Assembly: GCA_006384855.1 (NCBI GenBank)
Contig: VCJN01000418.1
Location: forward strand, 124,001-188,000
Origin: Tetraselmis striata
Taxonomy: Eukaryota; Chlorophyta; Chlorodendrophyceae; Chlorodendrales; Chlorodendraceae
Direction of reading: 5' to 3'
Length of the DNA stretch: 64,000 nucleotides
This document shows, piece by piece, positions 1 to 13,300 of this stretch. A program made the translations under genes and the position numbers. The notes below the pieces were generated by a model, which worked only from the letters and a program-made list of their open reading frames with translations, had not been told where the DNA came from and did not search any database. How positions within the stretch are numbered: position 1 is the stretch's first letter; every line of letters begins with the position of its first letter.

Positions 1-207
1 TGTTGGAAATTCCGTGACCTTCAATTAGTCTTGCGGAATGCTTCGGCAATTTGCTTGTTGACTATGGGGTCAATAGCGGAGTGTCGCCTACTCAGGGCTT
101 TCCGTAGCTGGATCGCTGCCTAAACGGCCGTCGTCATTGAGACGCTGCAGCAAGGGTTTCACTGGTGCCAGTTCTGTCCCGGGGGCGGAAAAATAATGAC
201 CATAAAC
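1..207 (+). mobile_element. LINE 3' tail (5'-truncated at window edge)
   Basis: This stretch matches the 3' untranslated tail of the large LINE, positions about 26127-26320, in the same orientation and with scattered substitutions and small indels. Shared blocks include the segment running into CTTTCCGTAGCTGGATCGCT and the terminal part before an A-rich end near 188-200. The element continues off the left edge, so its length and target-site duplication cannot be judged. Confidence 0.85.
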
Positions 208-679
208 CATCACAGAGGGGCCGCCGCCTCAGCGTTGCCGGGATTACGGTAAAAAGGCCGCACCGCCACTACCCGTAGGGACTTATTTAATATCTATAAT
301 TAATTTACGTCAGAACTAACCAGCCGCGCAGAATTCTCACAACGGCTCGGTGCGACGACGACAGTAGCAGTGCCTCTCATTCTAACCTCCTACCCGTACC
401 TATACTACCAGGTACTCTGGACATCCTCGCCTGACGGATCGCTACTGGTACTCCAGATCGAGCGCTATCTTGTACCTGCCCGTTGTGAGAAGTCCTGCCA
501 GCAACGAAGTTCTCTGCCGCGCAGTGTCTGCGACGTACCAGCAAGGCTACCCAGGCGGTCCCGCAAGGCTCACGCGCTCAGCCGGCCCCTGGCGGCCGCT
601 CACCTCTAGCGCGGCGCACCCCCAACCTAGCGTCCCGCGCGGGGGGGTGGCGCAGCGGCTGGCCGCCTGGGCGGCCAGG
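208..679. other. Intergenic / 5' region of NAA35
   Basis: No separate gene is recognised here. The open frame that leads into NAA35 stays open upstream from about 470, but residues before the ATG at 680 show no family similarity and are proline/arginine-rich, so I read this as 5' UTR and promoter DNA. An AT-rich patch at 285-310 contrasts with the GC-rich leader. No convincing TATA box was identified. Confidence 0.4.
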
Positions 680-3600
680 ATGGCGGCCCGCAACGCGCCG
701 ACGCCAGCGGAGATGCCGCACATTCCCGTGGACGAGCTGCTGGCTGCCGCGGCGAGCGAGCTGGTGCCGGGGCAGCTGCTGGCGGGCGAAGGCTTCAGCC
801 TTTTCGAGGCGATGAGCGCCATCGTCATCGGAGACCCAAAGATGGACGGCGGGTGGGTAGCGGTACAGGGTGTGTGTGCCCTGCCACAGGGGGGGGGGGG
901 GGGTTCAGACTACCCGTCCAACACACTTAGACGTTACACGGGCTCCACAGCCAGCTACTTCGCCCCCCCTTCCCCCCCCCCCCCCCCTTCGGCACGCGAG
1001 CTGCTGGTCACCCATTTGGAGGCTGAGCGTGCGCCTGCCCACTCCTCCCTGCTCCACAGCCTGCACCGCTGTGACGTGCCAGTGGACGCGCTGCTGGAAG
1101 GGCAGGCGGCCCCAGAGGGCCTGTCCGTGGGCGCGCTGCTGGGCGTAATGGATCGCTTGCTGCAGTGCGAGGCCAGCTGGCATCGAGGCAGCCCGCTTGC
1201 ACAGACTGTTTACACTTCCCTCTTCCTGCTTCGCCTGGAAAGGTGCCGCCCTGCCACTCGCCGCAATTCCCTGCGCTGCCAGCCAGCTGGGCCGCCTGTG
1301 CCGCGGAGTGGATGGCTAGGAGAGGATAGGGACGGGCAGCCGGGTGGCAGCCCTCTCCCTCCCCCTCTCTCCGACAGCAGGCATGCTGCGGACCATCCTC
1401 TGACGGCCGACCCCAAACCCCACCCCACACATTCCCAGGACTGCGGCCAGCCCATTGTTGCACACCTATTGCAGTGGTGTGCAGGCAACAGCACAGCTTG
1501 TGCGCAGCCTTGTGCTGGCGGGTGGCGTATGCATGGTGCCAGCTCCCCCTCCTCTATCTGAGTCTGCCCTTTTCCCCTCCGCTCCGCCCTGTGAGGGTCC
1601 ATCAGACTGACCCCGCTTGCCGTGCTATCCCTCGTCTCTGCTTGGTGCATGGACCAGGAGGAGGACTTTCTGCCGCACACCGCCGGGCTACCCCTGAAGG
1701 AGGGCAGCAGCGCTGGTCGCCGGGCCACCATCAGCGCACTAGAGAGCCTGGAGGAGGCGCTGCTGGGCAAGTGGCCGGGCCAAGTGCGTCCTGTGCCTTC
1801 CCTTCGTGCTCCCTGTCTCGTGGCCAACAACCAATGGAATAGCACTCATAGACCCTTTCGGCCTTGAAGACTGACCACACACATACCCCCCCCCCCCCCA
1901 CTAATGCTCACACAATCACACACTGCCAGGAGCTGCTGCTGGGGCCGCTTGTTGTGGCACCAGAGCAGGCATCAGCTCTAGCTGCACGGCTTCGATTTCG
2001 GCGGCTTTTGCTGCTGGGCCTGGACGGCGTGGTTGGTGGCGGTATTGCTGGTGCTGAGGCAGCAGGGCGCGCCTTTGCGGGCGCCGCGGGGGAGTTGCAT
2101 CATATGGCGGAGAGTGCCAGGATGGGCGAGCCTGAGCCGCCGGGCTTCCACCCTGACGTAAACCACAGCAAGGTCTCAGCAGCGCCCCCACGGGCAGTGC
2201 AGGTCCCCCCCCCCCCCCCGGGCCCCCCGGGCCCTCCTCGTCACTGCGTAATCCCCCCACCTCCCACTGGATCAGCGCCACAGCTGTGCTTGTACCCTGG
2301 TGAGACCTTTGGCTTCGCCTCGAAACATGCTGGGTAAACCCACTTTTCAGGCTGGGATGGTGGCCTTCCGTTGTGCTGGCATACAGGGTGTCTAGGATAT
2401 ATCAATTCAACGAAAGTACACTACAAGTCAATGAGAAAGTAGTACTCCCGGGCCCGGGGGGAGGGGGGGGAGGGGGGGGGGCAGTGTGGATGCACCCGCC
2501 TGTGTGCAGGTAGCGTGTAGAGAAGCGTTCCTCTTCTCTCTGCTGCGCAGGTCAGGCTGCAAGTGGCTGACGTGTGCTGCTTGCCCCCAGCAGCTGCTGA
2601 CTCGTGAGGAGTCCAACAGCTACTTTACCACACTGCTGGAGCAGCTGGCTGCCGTGTGCCAGGCCGTGCCCATCCGCGGGTGGTGCCCGCCCCTTTCCCA
2701 AATCCCAAGCCAGTCCTGAAGACAGTGATGCCCAGACTCTGCCCTGACGGCAGGGAGCCCCCACTCTGCCCTTTGCCCCGCGGAGCAGGTTTACAGAGTT
2801 GCAGCATGTCGTGGTTCAGTTTGCACGGCGCCGGCCCAGTCCGCTGTCGAGCTCCGCGCTGTATGTGCTGCTCAGGCAGCGGCTAGAAGATCCAGATGAT
2901 GGGCTGCAGCAGATGCTGCTGACAGAATTTGGGTGCGCTGGGCAGCATCCGCAAGCTCTGCCTTCAGCTGTGATCCGGGTAGTCCAGCAAGCAGGCAGAA
3001 CGGTGAACAGCCCCCCCCCCCCCCCCCCCCCCCTGCCCCCCTGCCCCTAGTGAAAATAGCAATACAGGAATGTGATTTGATGAGGGAGACAATTGGCGCT
3101 CCTCCTCTTTACTGCCTCTCATGCGCAGGTTTTGGCGTGGGTGCGCATAATGTGCCTCAACCATGGGAACCAGCGCCGAAAGTTGCGACGCAGCGCGGAG
3201 GACTGGGCGGCTGTGTTCAACGCTGCAATGGCCGCTGACCAGACAGGCATGCCGCAGGTCTGGCGTCTGACGCCACCAGTCCCCCCCCGCCTTCCCCTCT
3301 GGGAGGCTCCCCTGTGCGGGGGATGCCACCATGCTCATAGCTGTGCCGCTGCTACTGTGCAGGATCTTCTGTCATGCAGGGGTTGCAGCTGGCCCCCGGA
3401 TGGCCTGCCTGACGGCCACGGCGCAGTGGACGGGCCCATTGCCACTTGGGTGGAGGTGCAGGCTGCGCGTGTGATGCTGGAACACCTGCAGCTTGGATGG
3501 GAGCTGGAGCTGTATACGCCACACGAGTACTGCATGATTTTCTGGTTCGCTGTCCTACTTGCTCCCATTGCCTTTGCTAGCGAAGCATCTCCTCACTCGG

Positions 3601-6158
3601 CCTCCTGCACCATGCAGCCATGCCTGCCTCACGAATAGCTCACGGCTGCTGGGCACTGCTTATCCGCCAAACGAATCCCACCTCAGGATTAGGCGAGACT
3701 GCCCCCTCTTCCCCCCACCGCCCCTGCCCGGCTTCCAAGCGGGGCCACTGCTTCCCCCACCAACAGCAACGCAGTCCCGTGCCAGCAAGGTCTCCAATAG
3801 CCTGGAGAACATTTGTGGGTTAATGGCTTTAGGATTGTGTGACAACGCCCTGCACTTGAATCAACCGATGCACACCATCCGCCCGCTGCAAAGCATCATT
3901 TGACGCCTTTCTCCATCTCTGCATGTGTTCTGTGAGGTCGTCTGTGGGAGGCCCGCGTGTGTATGTTCCGGCATGGCGATACCACGGCAGCTAAATACTG
4001 CGCGTCTGCCTGCGATTGCGTGCAGGTACAGCGACTACCTGCTGGATGTTGTGGCAACAGGCTCGCGGGTGCTGATGGCTGCAAAGCACCAACAACATCC
4101 CAAGAAGGGCAAGCCAGCGCCGGCGCCGCCACGTGAGCTGGCGCACATGCAGATGGAGGTGCGGCTGCCTACTCTGCTGTCTTTCAGTATGCTCAGCGCG
4201 CAACAGACCTGGCCGTGTGCGTCATCAGTCACCGCGGGGCATCATTCCGAGCGGTGTGCCTGATCACAATGTGGCTAGCATACTCGCTGCGTTTCGCCAC
4301 CATCGCATTTTGGTGGCAGTTGTAATCATATTGGCCAGAGGGAAGGGGTGGGGCTGTTGCATTGAGTTGTGCATCCTGGGTTCCAGGATCACTTAAACGT
4401 TCCGGACCATCATGGCTCAGTCATAGGCGGGGGTTTGAGGATGTGAGTGCAAGTTAGTCGGCCGCATTCAGTCCGCCATCCATCTTGAACAGGCCAAGTT
4501 GACACCGGATTGCATGTCGTGCTCCTGGCCACATTGGCTGGACGTGATTTGTTGGGCATTGTGATGGTCTGACCTATTCTCTGTGGACTATTCGATCGCA
4601 GGGGCGGGCATTTGCCTCCTACAGATAGCCCGCTGCTGACCTCGTGCTCTGTACCCTTGACCAGGTGTTCCTGATGCAGGTGGAGCGCAACGCATGCCAG
4701 GGATTTGTGCGCCTCCTGGCAGGTAAAACCCCCGCCTACCCTCGGCTGTCCCGTCCTTCTGTCCGTCTGACATGAGCTTGCCGCTCCTGGCCTGGATCCT
4801 CCCTCCCTCGCGCAGCGCTGACAGAGGCTCATGGACGATGCGATGGGAGCCCCCCCCCCCCCCCCCCCCCCCTCCACCGCCCGCCATGGAATGACCCCCC
4901 CCCCCCCCCCCTGCTCTCCCGCGCGCACGCGCTTCTCCCCTCACGCGGCGCAGGCCTGCGCTTGGCCAAGCTCCTGCCAAGCGACCAGGGCTTCTACGGC
5001 GATGAAGCGCAGCGCTATCACCAGCGCTTCAGTTTCCTGCAGTTGCTTCCACGACCCGAGCCACTATGGCACGAGCAGTACTTGAGCGCCATGGACACAG
5101 GAACTAACGAGGCACCAGACATGCTAGTGGTGTGGTTCTGCTTTACTTCCTGGCTGCCCCTTGGCTACGCAACCCAAGCCCTCTGCCCAAACCTCTCCGC
5201 CCTGCTATATGCGTGGCGTTGACACAGCTGCCTGTCCCCCATCGCAGTTGGCAGAGCAGTGCTTCCAGAGGGTGCGGTCGCAAGCAGAGCTGGGCCTGCG
5301 CGAGGTGTCCCCCTCTTTTCCCTGTCACGTTCCCAGGCGTCCCCAACTTCAGCTGCCCCCCATCGCAAACTTGGACGTACTTAGCACGGGTGCTGACCGT
5401 TGCTGCGCTGTAAGCTGTGGCAGGTGGAGTCGGGCTCCACGTGGGAGTCGGAGCTGACATCTCTGAAGCGCATCGGCCAGCAGAACACAGTTGGCATCGC
5501 AGTGCGCCCCCTGCCCACCCTGAGATGGCTCTCTCTGGAGTTTGAGCCTGACCTGGTGCCCGGAGCGATACTGACAGCGCACACTTCTTCCTGCCTGCGT
5601 TGCTGCTGCCAGGTGCTCAAGACGCTGATGCTCAAGGGCGCCTCGGCTAGCATCTCCTGGGACATGCACCACCACCGCCACTTCCCGGTATTGGGTATCA
5701 AGCAGAAGGTATGGCGGCAGCCTGTGAGCGTGCACCCTAAGTCCCCTCCCCCCCCCCCCCCCCCCCCACCTCCCTCCTTCCTCCCCGAGGTTTCTCCTTC
5801 TCCTGCTGCTTCGAGGCTATGGGCTATTCAGGGTATGAGGTACCCGTGTCCTACTCCCACCTACCCTCGCATCCTGATGTGAAAGGAGTGACAGTTTGTT
5901 TATAAGCCTTACAGATAAAACCTGGTATGAAGCTTGAGTTTCACAAGTGTGGCGCCTGACACTGTGATGCATGCGATTGTTGTGCGTCCCTGTGACACAC
6001 AGGTGTAACTGGGCAAATGCGCCTCCTTGCAGGTTAGCGCCTTGTTTACATGCTCGGCGACTCCAGAGTCTCTGCTGAGTGCACATTGCCACCACAGGGA
6101 AGGGGAGGTCCGGCAGGGGCCATAGCCTGATTATGTGCTGCCTGCGCAGCATCACTAA
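680..6158 (+). CDS. NAA35: N-alpha-acetyltransferase 35, NatC auxiliary subunit (Mak10 family), multi-exon
   Basis: NAA35/Mak10 is the large auxiliary subunit of the NatC complex, which acetylates N-termini of proteins beginning Met-hydrophobic on cytosolic ribosomes. The first exon (ATG at 680) contains FSLFEAMSAIVIGDPKMDGG, the family signature, and ends at a GT near 853. Later exons follow the family order: SWHRGSPLAQTVYTSLF (about 1170-1242), LVRSLVLAGGV (about 1483), EEDFLPHTAGLPL (about 1660), LTREESNSYF (about 2600), VRIMCLNHGNQRRKLRR (about 3130), WELELYTPHEYCMIFW (about 3500), RYHQRFSFLQLLPRPEP (about 5012) and the C-terminal HHRHFPVLGIKQK (about 5670-5708). A final mini-exon ending in TAA at 6156-6158 is my inference. 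Seven homopolymer tracts of 15 nt or more lie in its introns. Exon borders are approximate, but the frame is intact in every conserved block. Confidence 0.9.
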
Positions 6159-7358
6159 ATGGCGGCGCAACCTGCGGGCCTGCTGACGTACCTCGGGGCA
6201 TCCCGGGCTGGCGAGGCAGGGAAGAGCTGTGCTTGTTACCGCATAGAGACTTGGGAGGGCAACCCCAGCCTGCCTTGTGGATGAAGTAGTTGATGCTTGG
6301 TAGCGCCTGGGAGACGCGGAGCGGGCAGTGGCAGGGCCACGCGAGGTTGCGCCGCCGTCCCTTTGCGCCCCTACACCCTTGGCTTGGTGGTGAGCGAGGG
6401 CATGTCAAAGATGCAGGCTGGCACGTCCAGGCCCGCATTGCCATCCACCCGCCTGCACACGCCGCCAGGCCATACGGATGTCAGCACGAGTTCACAGGGG
6501 TGTGCACCCTCCTCAGAGCACTAGCGCCATCAACTGTAGACAGCGCCATAGCATGTATGGAATGGGTACCACATGCGCATATATACTAGGGCGTACGTAC
6601 GGGTTCCCCGCAATACACTAGATGGGCACTGCTTGAGTAGTACACGAGCTGCAGCCGCACAACTTGCAGCACCGTGGCAAACATATATCGATGTACCTGT
6701 GATTTAGTAAATACCATAAAAATGATGTCCGGATGGTTAGCATTGCAGTTTCGGGACCGTGAAACAACATTGCGGAATTGTATGTGTACATTTCGGATGG
6801 CTCTATTGAAAGTATATACCTCTTGACCCAAGTCGAGGTGCAGCTTAAAGCTGGGCCTCAAGCTGCTTATTCGTGCGCCGCAGGAATATTACTCAGAAAT
6901 TGTCGGTCAGTCGATTTACACACGCCCCATTAAGAAATTCACCTGGGTCGATGGGCCTTGTCACTAAATGTAGCTGGAAAACAAACGACCACCTACCATG
7001 AGGTGCTCCATGTGTTAGTTGCTGTGAAGGAAACAAAACGCAGTAATATCTGGTGAAGTAGAAGCTGGCCGGATCACTTGGGTACACTGATGAAAGGTGA
7101 ACCACGAATGCGAACGCTGCAAGATCTGGGGCATGGACATAATATGAACCACCTGCCAAAGGCTGACCTGAAAATGAACGACGACGACGCAGAGCTGGAC
7201 ATGCCCCAGAAGTACCAACATTGCGAGTAGCCATGCACCCGTCAGAATCAACAAACAGTCCCTCGCTACGGTACCAGAAATACCCATGTCCCATTCCGAT
7301 TATGGTGTCTTGGGCTTTGGCCACCAAGCAAGGGGGGGGGGGGGGGGGGGGGGCGTAC
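6159..7358. other. Convergent 3' region between NAA35 and the LRR gene
   Basis: The two flanking genes converge here. I see no independent gene. The left part is probably NAA35 3' UTR. The part from about 6890 to 7331 should hold the 3' end of the minus-strand LRR gene, but no LRR-like exon could be followed beyond 7359. Minus-strand frames here read through possible short exons that cannot be assigned. Confidence 0.35.
7332..7353 (-). repeat. Poly-C tract (coding strand) at a 5' splice site, 22 nt
   Basis: On the minus strand the exon ends at 7359, the donor reads GTACGC, and the C run starts at intron position 6. The neighbouring introns at 7990-8008 and 8942-8966 have the same arrangement. 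Confidence 0.9.
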
Positions 7359-10300
7359 AGGATCTCTAGCCGGGGCAACTTGCACAGCTGCTGCGGTAGC
7401 GCTTGTAGGCAGTTGCCGCTGACACGGAGGGTCTTGAGGTTGTGCAGCTCGCCAACAGATGACGGCAGTTGCGTAAGCTGGTTGCTGTTCAACCACCTGA
7501 TCGCGGCACATCCACATTAACAAAGGGAAAGAACGGCGACAAGGGGGGAGGGGGACAGTGCCGATGGGAGAGTGGGTGTGGGAGGCGCACAGCCGAGTGA
7601 GCATGGAGCAGTGGCCAATGGCAGCAGGCAGCTCCGTGAGGTTGTTGCACGACGCCATAAATGTCTCCAAGAGACGCAAGTAGCAGAGGGAGGGCGGCAC
7701 CACTGTGAGTTGGTTCTCGTCCACCACCCTGTATGGCACCTGAGCCAGTCAGTCCCACTCAGCGGCCACACTGCACTCTGAGACGGGAGAAGCACAGGCT
7801 GGGGGGGGCCCACAGTGTCTTGAGGCTCTTCAGCTGGCCGATGTCGTCGGGGAGGCTCGCTATCCGGTTGCCGTCCAGCCACCTGCGCAATCGGATGGTC
7901 GTACGGCTGCTCAGCCACGAGCAAGTGGGTGCTGCTGCTGCCGCCAGAGCAGAGGATTGGAGGGATTCGCAGAGGGGGAGGAGATGGGCGGGGGGGGGGG
8001 GGGGGGGGCGTACAGCGCCTCAAGCTGCTGCAACTTGGTGATTGACCCTGGAAGACCCTCCAGCCGGTTGTTCTCCGCATTGAGCTTCACGAGCGCCGTG
8101 AGCTCGCCTAACCGCGCCGGCAGCTCGGCAAGCTGATTGTGCCCTATGCCCAGTACCGTCAGGCGTGGGAGGGACGCAATCTCGTCCGGTAGTGATGACA
8201 GCTGATTATGGTTGAGCTGCAGTTCTGTCAGGCTGCCTAGCTTGCCAATCTCGTGCGGCAGGGACTTGATGGAGTTGTAACTCACGTCCCTGCAAGGAGA
8301 TACGCGGGCAGGGCGAGGTGCTTAGGCATCCAAAGTACCGCAAATAGGTTTGCTGTCAGGCGGCTCGGCGTTATGGACTACTCACAGCTTCTCCAGGCAG
8401 GCCAGCCTGGCAATGGCGGGCGGAATGCGCTCCAGCTTGCCCGTTACCAATGATAGCACCTTCAGATGGCTCAGCGCGCAGGCGCTCGTCGGCAGGCTGG
8501 CGATACCAATGTCCTCAAGCTCACTGCGGTGCCGCACAGGAAAGCAATGTTAAGGGAGCGCGGGCGGTGTCGGTGAATTAGGGCCTCTTGCAGTGGCTGC
8601 TGGAGCTAGCATCACGATAAAGACAAAGACCAGGAAATCCGTTTGTGAAGCGATGCCAACGCAACCGTGTCACGAGCGGCAATGAGGCAACCACCGGTGC
8701 CTAGCCCAATATGCATGGTTGAGGTCAAAGTAGGTCAAAGTAGAAGCCACCTATGCGCCATGTGTTTGGCCCAAACGCGAAAGAGACAGGCAAGCTGACA
8801 ACGCGGTGCCTAAACATCGAAGACGCACATTATGCCATGTCCAAAGTGCAATATCACTGGCACACTCGCTGGCGCATGCACTGTACTCTAGCGCCAGAAA
8901 GCCTAGAAGAATTGCAGTCTCATGAGTGGTCCGGCGGCGCCGGGGGGGGGGGGGGGGGGGGGGGGGCTCACAGCGAGACAATCTGGCCTTGCTTGACAGT
9001 CACACCGTTCCATCGACGGACATCCGTGGCTATCCACAAGTCGTGCAAGCCCGACTCTGGGTTGTCCTCTAGCAGATCGCTCAACGCAGCCTGAATCACA
9101 AAAACAAAAATGTGCAGGTGAACACTGAATGACCAAATGGGTTCCCTCAAAACCCTACACATCAACAAACAATGCGCAAACCACACAGATTCTACCCACC
9201 TGCCCATCTACTGGATGTTTGGCAATCGGAGGCCCAGCGGCTGCCTCAGGCTGTGCCTTGTGGGCCGGTGGCCCGAGAGACGGTCGCTTTGCCGTTGAGC
9301 ATGGGGAGAGCGGCGGCCCGGCAAGCAAGGTCTTGGGCTGGTCTGGCCGGTTATGGGGGATCTGCAGGGATGTGAGGTGCTGTTCCGTCCGTGCACTCAG
9401 GTCCAGGCTGAGGTCCTCCACTTGGCTGGCCAGCAGCTCGCTCCGCTCCTGCGCTGCCTGAAAAAACAGGCAAGAGAGATGGTATGTCCACCGTGATCAT
9501 GCCCGTGTGTTGCTCACCCGTTCACCCTAAATGTGTCACAGTACCGCATTTTTTCCCCGATTCTACAGACTGCAATCCCTGTGCTTCCTTTGTTGATGGC
9601 GACACAGCCGCACATCCAGAGACAATGTTGCCCCTGCATCCATGGCCATGTCAGGTATGTATGCGGCCTGCTCCTATGCCATGCTCATCCCGGCTTGGTC
9701 TGCACCCGGTCTGGAGTACGACAATGAATGGTACCCCCAATCCACAGCAGCCTTCGTGCAGGCAAGCATCCGAGCATGCCATGGTCCACAACCCAGCCAC
9801 CTTGGACAATACGCAGCGGAAACAAGGGGGCTGACCTGGAGCTGGTGTTTCGTCTGAAAGACTTCGAGTGCGGCCTGCTCCAGCAGCTTTGTCTTTGCCT
9901 GGCAGCACAGATGTCCATACAGGATGGGATTCCAGAAATTGATGGCGGACAGTTAACACAAACCGACATGGTTCCTCCTCCGCAACCGGGCGCGTACCTG
10001 GTACTGTTCCTTTATCTGTGTGTTCTCCGCTTCGACACTGCTGACATTTGCCTGCAGCGAGGAGGGAACGTGAGCAAATCACGTGAGTGGCCACAAGAGA
10101 AGGATGAGAGCAACAGGCATAGTATCTGTCAGGATCTCATTCGACCATAACGAACCACTCCTTATCCTGTTGACCCCCCTTCCCCCCACCCTCCCACCCT
10201 CCCACCCTATCTCCCAACCCCCTCTCTTTCATCTTCTGTCCGCCACTTTTTGCTGGCACACTTACCTGCAGCTGGCTTTGTCTCAGCATTGCAGCGCTGA

Positions 10301-13300
10301 GCTCCTGCGCATTCACGACTCGCTGCTTCTCCGCAGACTCCAGCAGCTGCTGGTAGCCCTGCCCGTCATCAAGGCATCGCCCACAGTCAGCGTGACGCTT
10401 TGTGTCCACATGAAGATGTTCTCTCTCGCATGAAAGGAAAGTGACGTAGATGAAAACAAAGCATCTGCCCTTAAGGGCGTGCCATGCACTAAAGCTCGGT
10501 GCAGCAAGAGCGGCCGAATATGCTTTCTGGGATGATGTGTACGCCACCCCTCTATGATCTAATAGTATGGTATGATGCGGCTTTAAGCCGCGCCCAGCTC
10601 GGCGGCCTTGGGATAGCGAAAACGCATCATCCGATAACACATTGAGCCCACAGCGACAGGCCCTTATTTGCTGTATCAGCACACATTGTCAGCCGCGATC
10701 CACAATGGCGTGCTATACACAGCTGGGCGTGCACAGCGTGGTGTAGCAAGCGGGAAGCAACGCGGGCCTTCATCACAACTATATGCAGCAGGAAGTTCCT
10801 TCGTGTATCTGTTGATGTGGAAGTCGGTAAGGGCGTTTACTACGGTATGCGGCTCACCTTCAGCTGCTCCGTGAGCTGCGAGACCACAACCTTTTGCCGC
10901 TCCAGCTGCTGGACCAGCCTTTCATTCTCTGCCTCCAGAGCCTGTTGCCGATGCGATGCCTGCAGGAGCTTGCAATGCTCCTGCTAGTGGGTACGAACAG
11001 CTACTGTTGAGCGCAGTGGCACTGTTAACGCTGCACCGGGCTTCGCAAATTGAACTCCGACAAGCATTTGCGTGCAGCCGCCATAGTGTATGGACCACGG
11101 TTGCGCGGAAGTGGCCCTTAAGGCTTTTAAGTTAAGGCTGAACTTAGTTCAGTGTGAGTAATGACGCTGAATTAAGCGGAAAAGACCAAAGCTGGAATTA
11201 ACTAAGGGCCGGAATTCAAGTATTAACGCTGAGTTCAGCCTAAGCTGAGGGCCGCACAGACAAATACGAGTGCCACGCAGTGGTCACAGTTGCACTGATG
11301 GCTGAGCCAGAATTCAGCCTATTTCAGCCCGAATCGGGACGGGAATTGAGCTTAGACCACTTTTGGGAGGTTTCCGCCGGAACTTCATTGCCCATGAATT
11401 TGAACTTGCGCCAGATGTACGCAGTGTGGAGGCCATTCCGCACAACCCTGGTGTGGACCCGAAAGCGCCTGTTGCCAGTTCGTCTATTTCGCACCACAGG
11501 ACACACGGTACTTAGCACTCAGGCACCGCTGCGCACCTGAAGTGCTCGCCTCAGATCATTTACCTCCGCTGCCGCCCTGGCCGCTGAGGCAAGGCTCTCA
11601 GCCTTGGCCTCCTGTAGCATGTTCATCTCGGCTGCCATGCGAGACAGCAGCTCACTCTTCTCCTGTTTAGCCCCCGCCAAGTGCCACAATGTCAGTCACT
11701 CAACCAACTAACATATCAACTGATTCAGCGTAAAACAGGGGAAATTCAGGGTGAAATACCAAAAGCATAGCACCGGGGAAATCCCACAATACGTGGCATA
11801 GCAACATGCATGTGCGGTGGTTCCCCTGGACGTGAAAGTTCCAGCGTTTCCCATCCTTTTGCTCACCAAGTATCTACACCTGTACTAACTCCCAGTATGC
11901 ACTGTGGCCCCATGCCCGCACCTGCACCTCCCTCTGCAGCCTCTCTGTCCCATCAGCAGCCAGCTTCCGCATCGAGATTTTTTCCTGCTGCAGTTGTGCG
12001 GCTTCGTCTCTTACCTTCTCAAGCAGCCGGCTATCTTCCTGTGCCACCCAGGACAAACATCAAAGCCCGTTGGAGCGTGGATCTTGTCGGACAATGCAGA
12101 TTGATGTTAGGCCTGGAAGCAGCGGGCAGAGCTACCAATGCCGCTTAGCCCATGTTGCCAAGCCGATTAGATGATAAATCCCATTGTCACCTGAATCCGG
12201 ATCTTCAGTTTTTCGGTTTCAACATCGGCTTCATCAGCAGCCACAGATTTTTCCTACAATGCAAATACCAAAGCAGAGCCGCGTGACTGGAGGTGGCGCC
12301 CTTGCCTTCACCATTACAGGAGGTTTGCCTGCGCACTGATAATAACAATGCCGGCCCATACCTGAAGGCTTGTCTCCAGCTTCCGGATCTGCGCAGCTGC
12401 CTTCTCCAGCAATGCCAACCGACCCTACACATATTGATGAAAGGGAGAACACAGGTACTTCATCCCTTCCGTGTATTGCTTTGTGATAACGCTGAGGAAT
12501 GGGCAGTGCTCACACATCCCTGTGATCTGGTCAGGCCCTTGCGCAGGCACGTCCGGACAACAAGCCGTGCCGCAATGCCACAAGCTCATACCTTGTCAAC
12601 GTGGCTGAGTTTCTGCAGCTGCATAGTGCTGCTTTCCATTTCCTGTGTTGCTTCCTGCATCACCGCCGCAGTCGAAAAGATCAAGCACGTCATGCTGAGC
12701 ATGCAGCACGGCTACTACCCGCCGCTGCGAGCAAGTGCGCGTACCATGAGCTTTGCCTCCAGTGCTGCGTTTCGCTCCTTGGTTTTCTGGCCCTGCTGCC
12801 TCAGCTAAACATGCAACAAAACCAAAATGTCAAAGAAGGCAGCGGCCAGATGGTAGCATTATTTTTTGGCAAGCTTACAGGATTATGAATGTATGGACTG
12901 AGCGATTTTAATTATGTTGTGACACAGCTGTGACACAGTCGTGGGCGGTCAGTCAAACCTTATCCGTCAGCTGCCGCTGCTCCTCAAGCTCAAAGGTTGT
13001 CTTTTCAAGCTTATCATTGGATTCCTGGGAAGTGGGGTGAGGCAATGGCAAGCACCTCAGCTCACAGTGCATGAGAAAGAGGGTGTAATTCTCTGGTCAG
13101 ATTTCAAACCTTACAGCACCCCTGACGTTTGATTGTCCAGCTTTGAGCTTTCCAGAACTGCAAAAATGATGGGAAAAATCAATGTGATATGGGCATAAAC
13201 GTGTCACATCCATATTTTGATTGCCCTTGCGCAAAGCGCACTTCACATTTTGGAAGGATTTCACTGACAGAGCTGTGGTGCATGCCCGTAGACACATTGT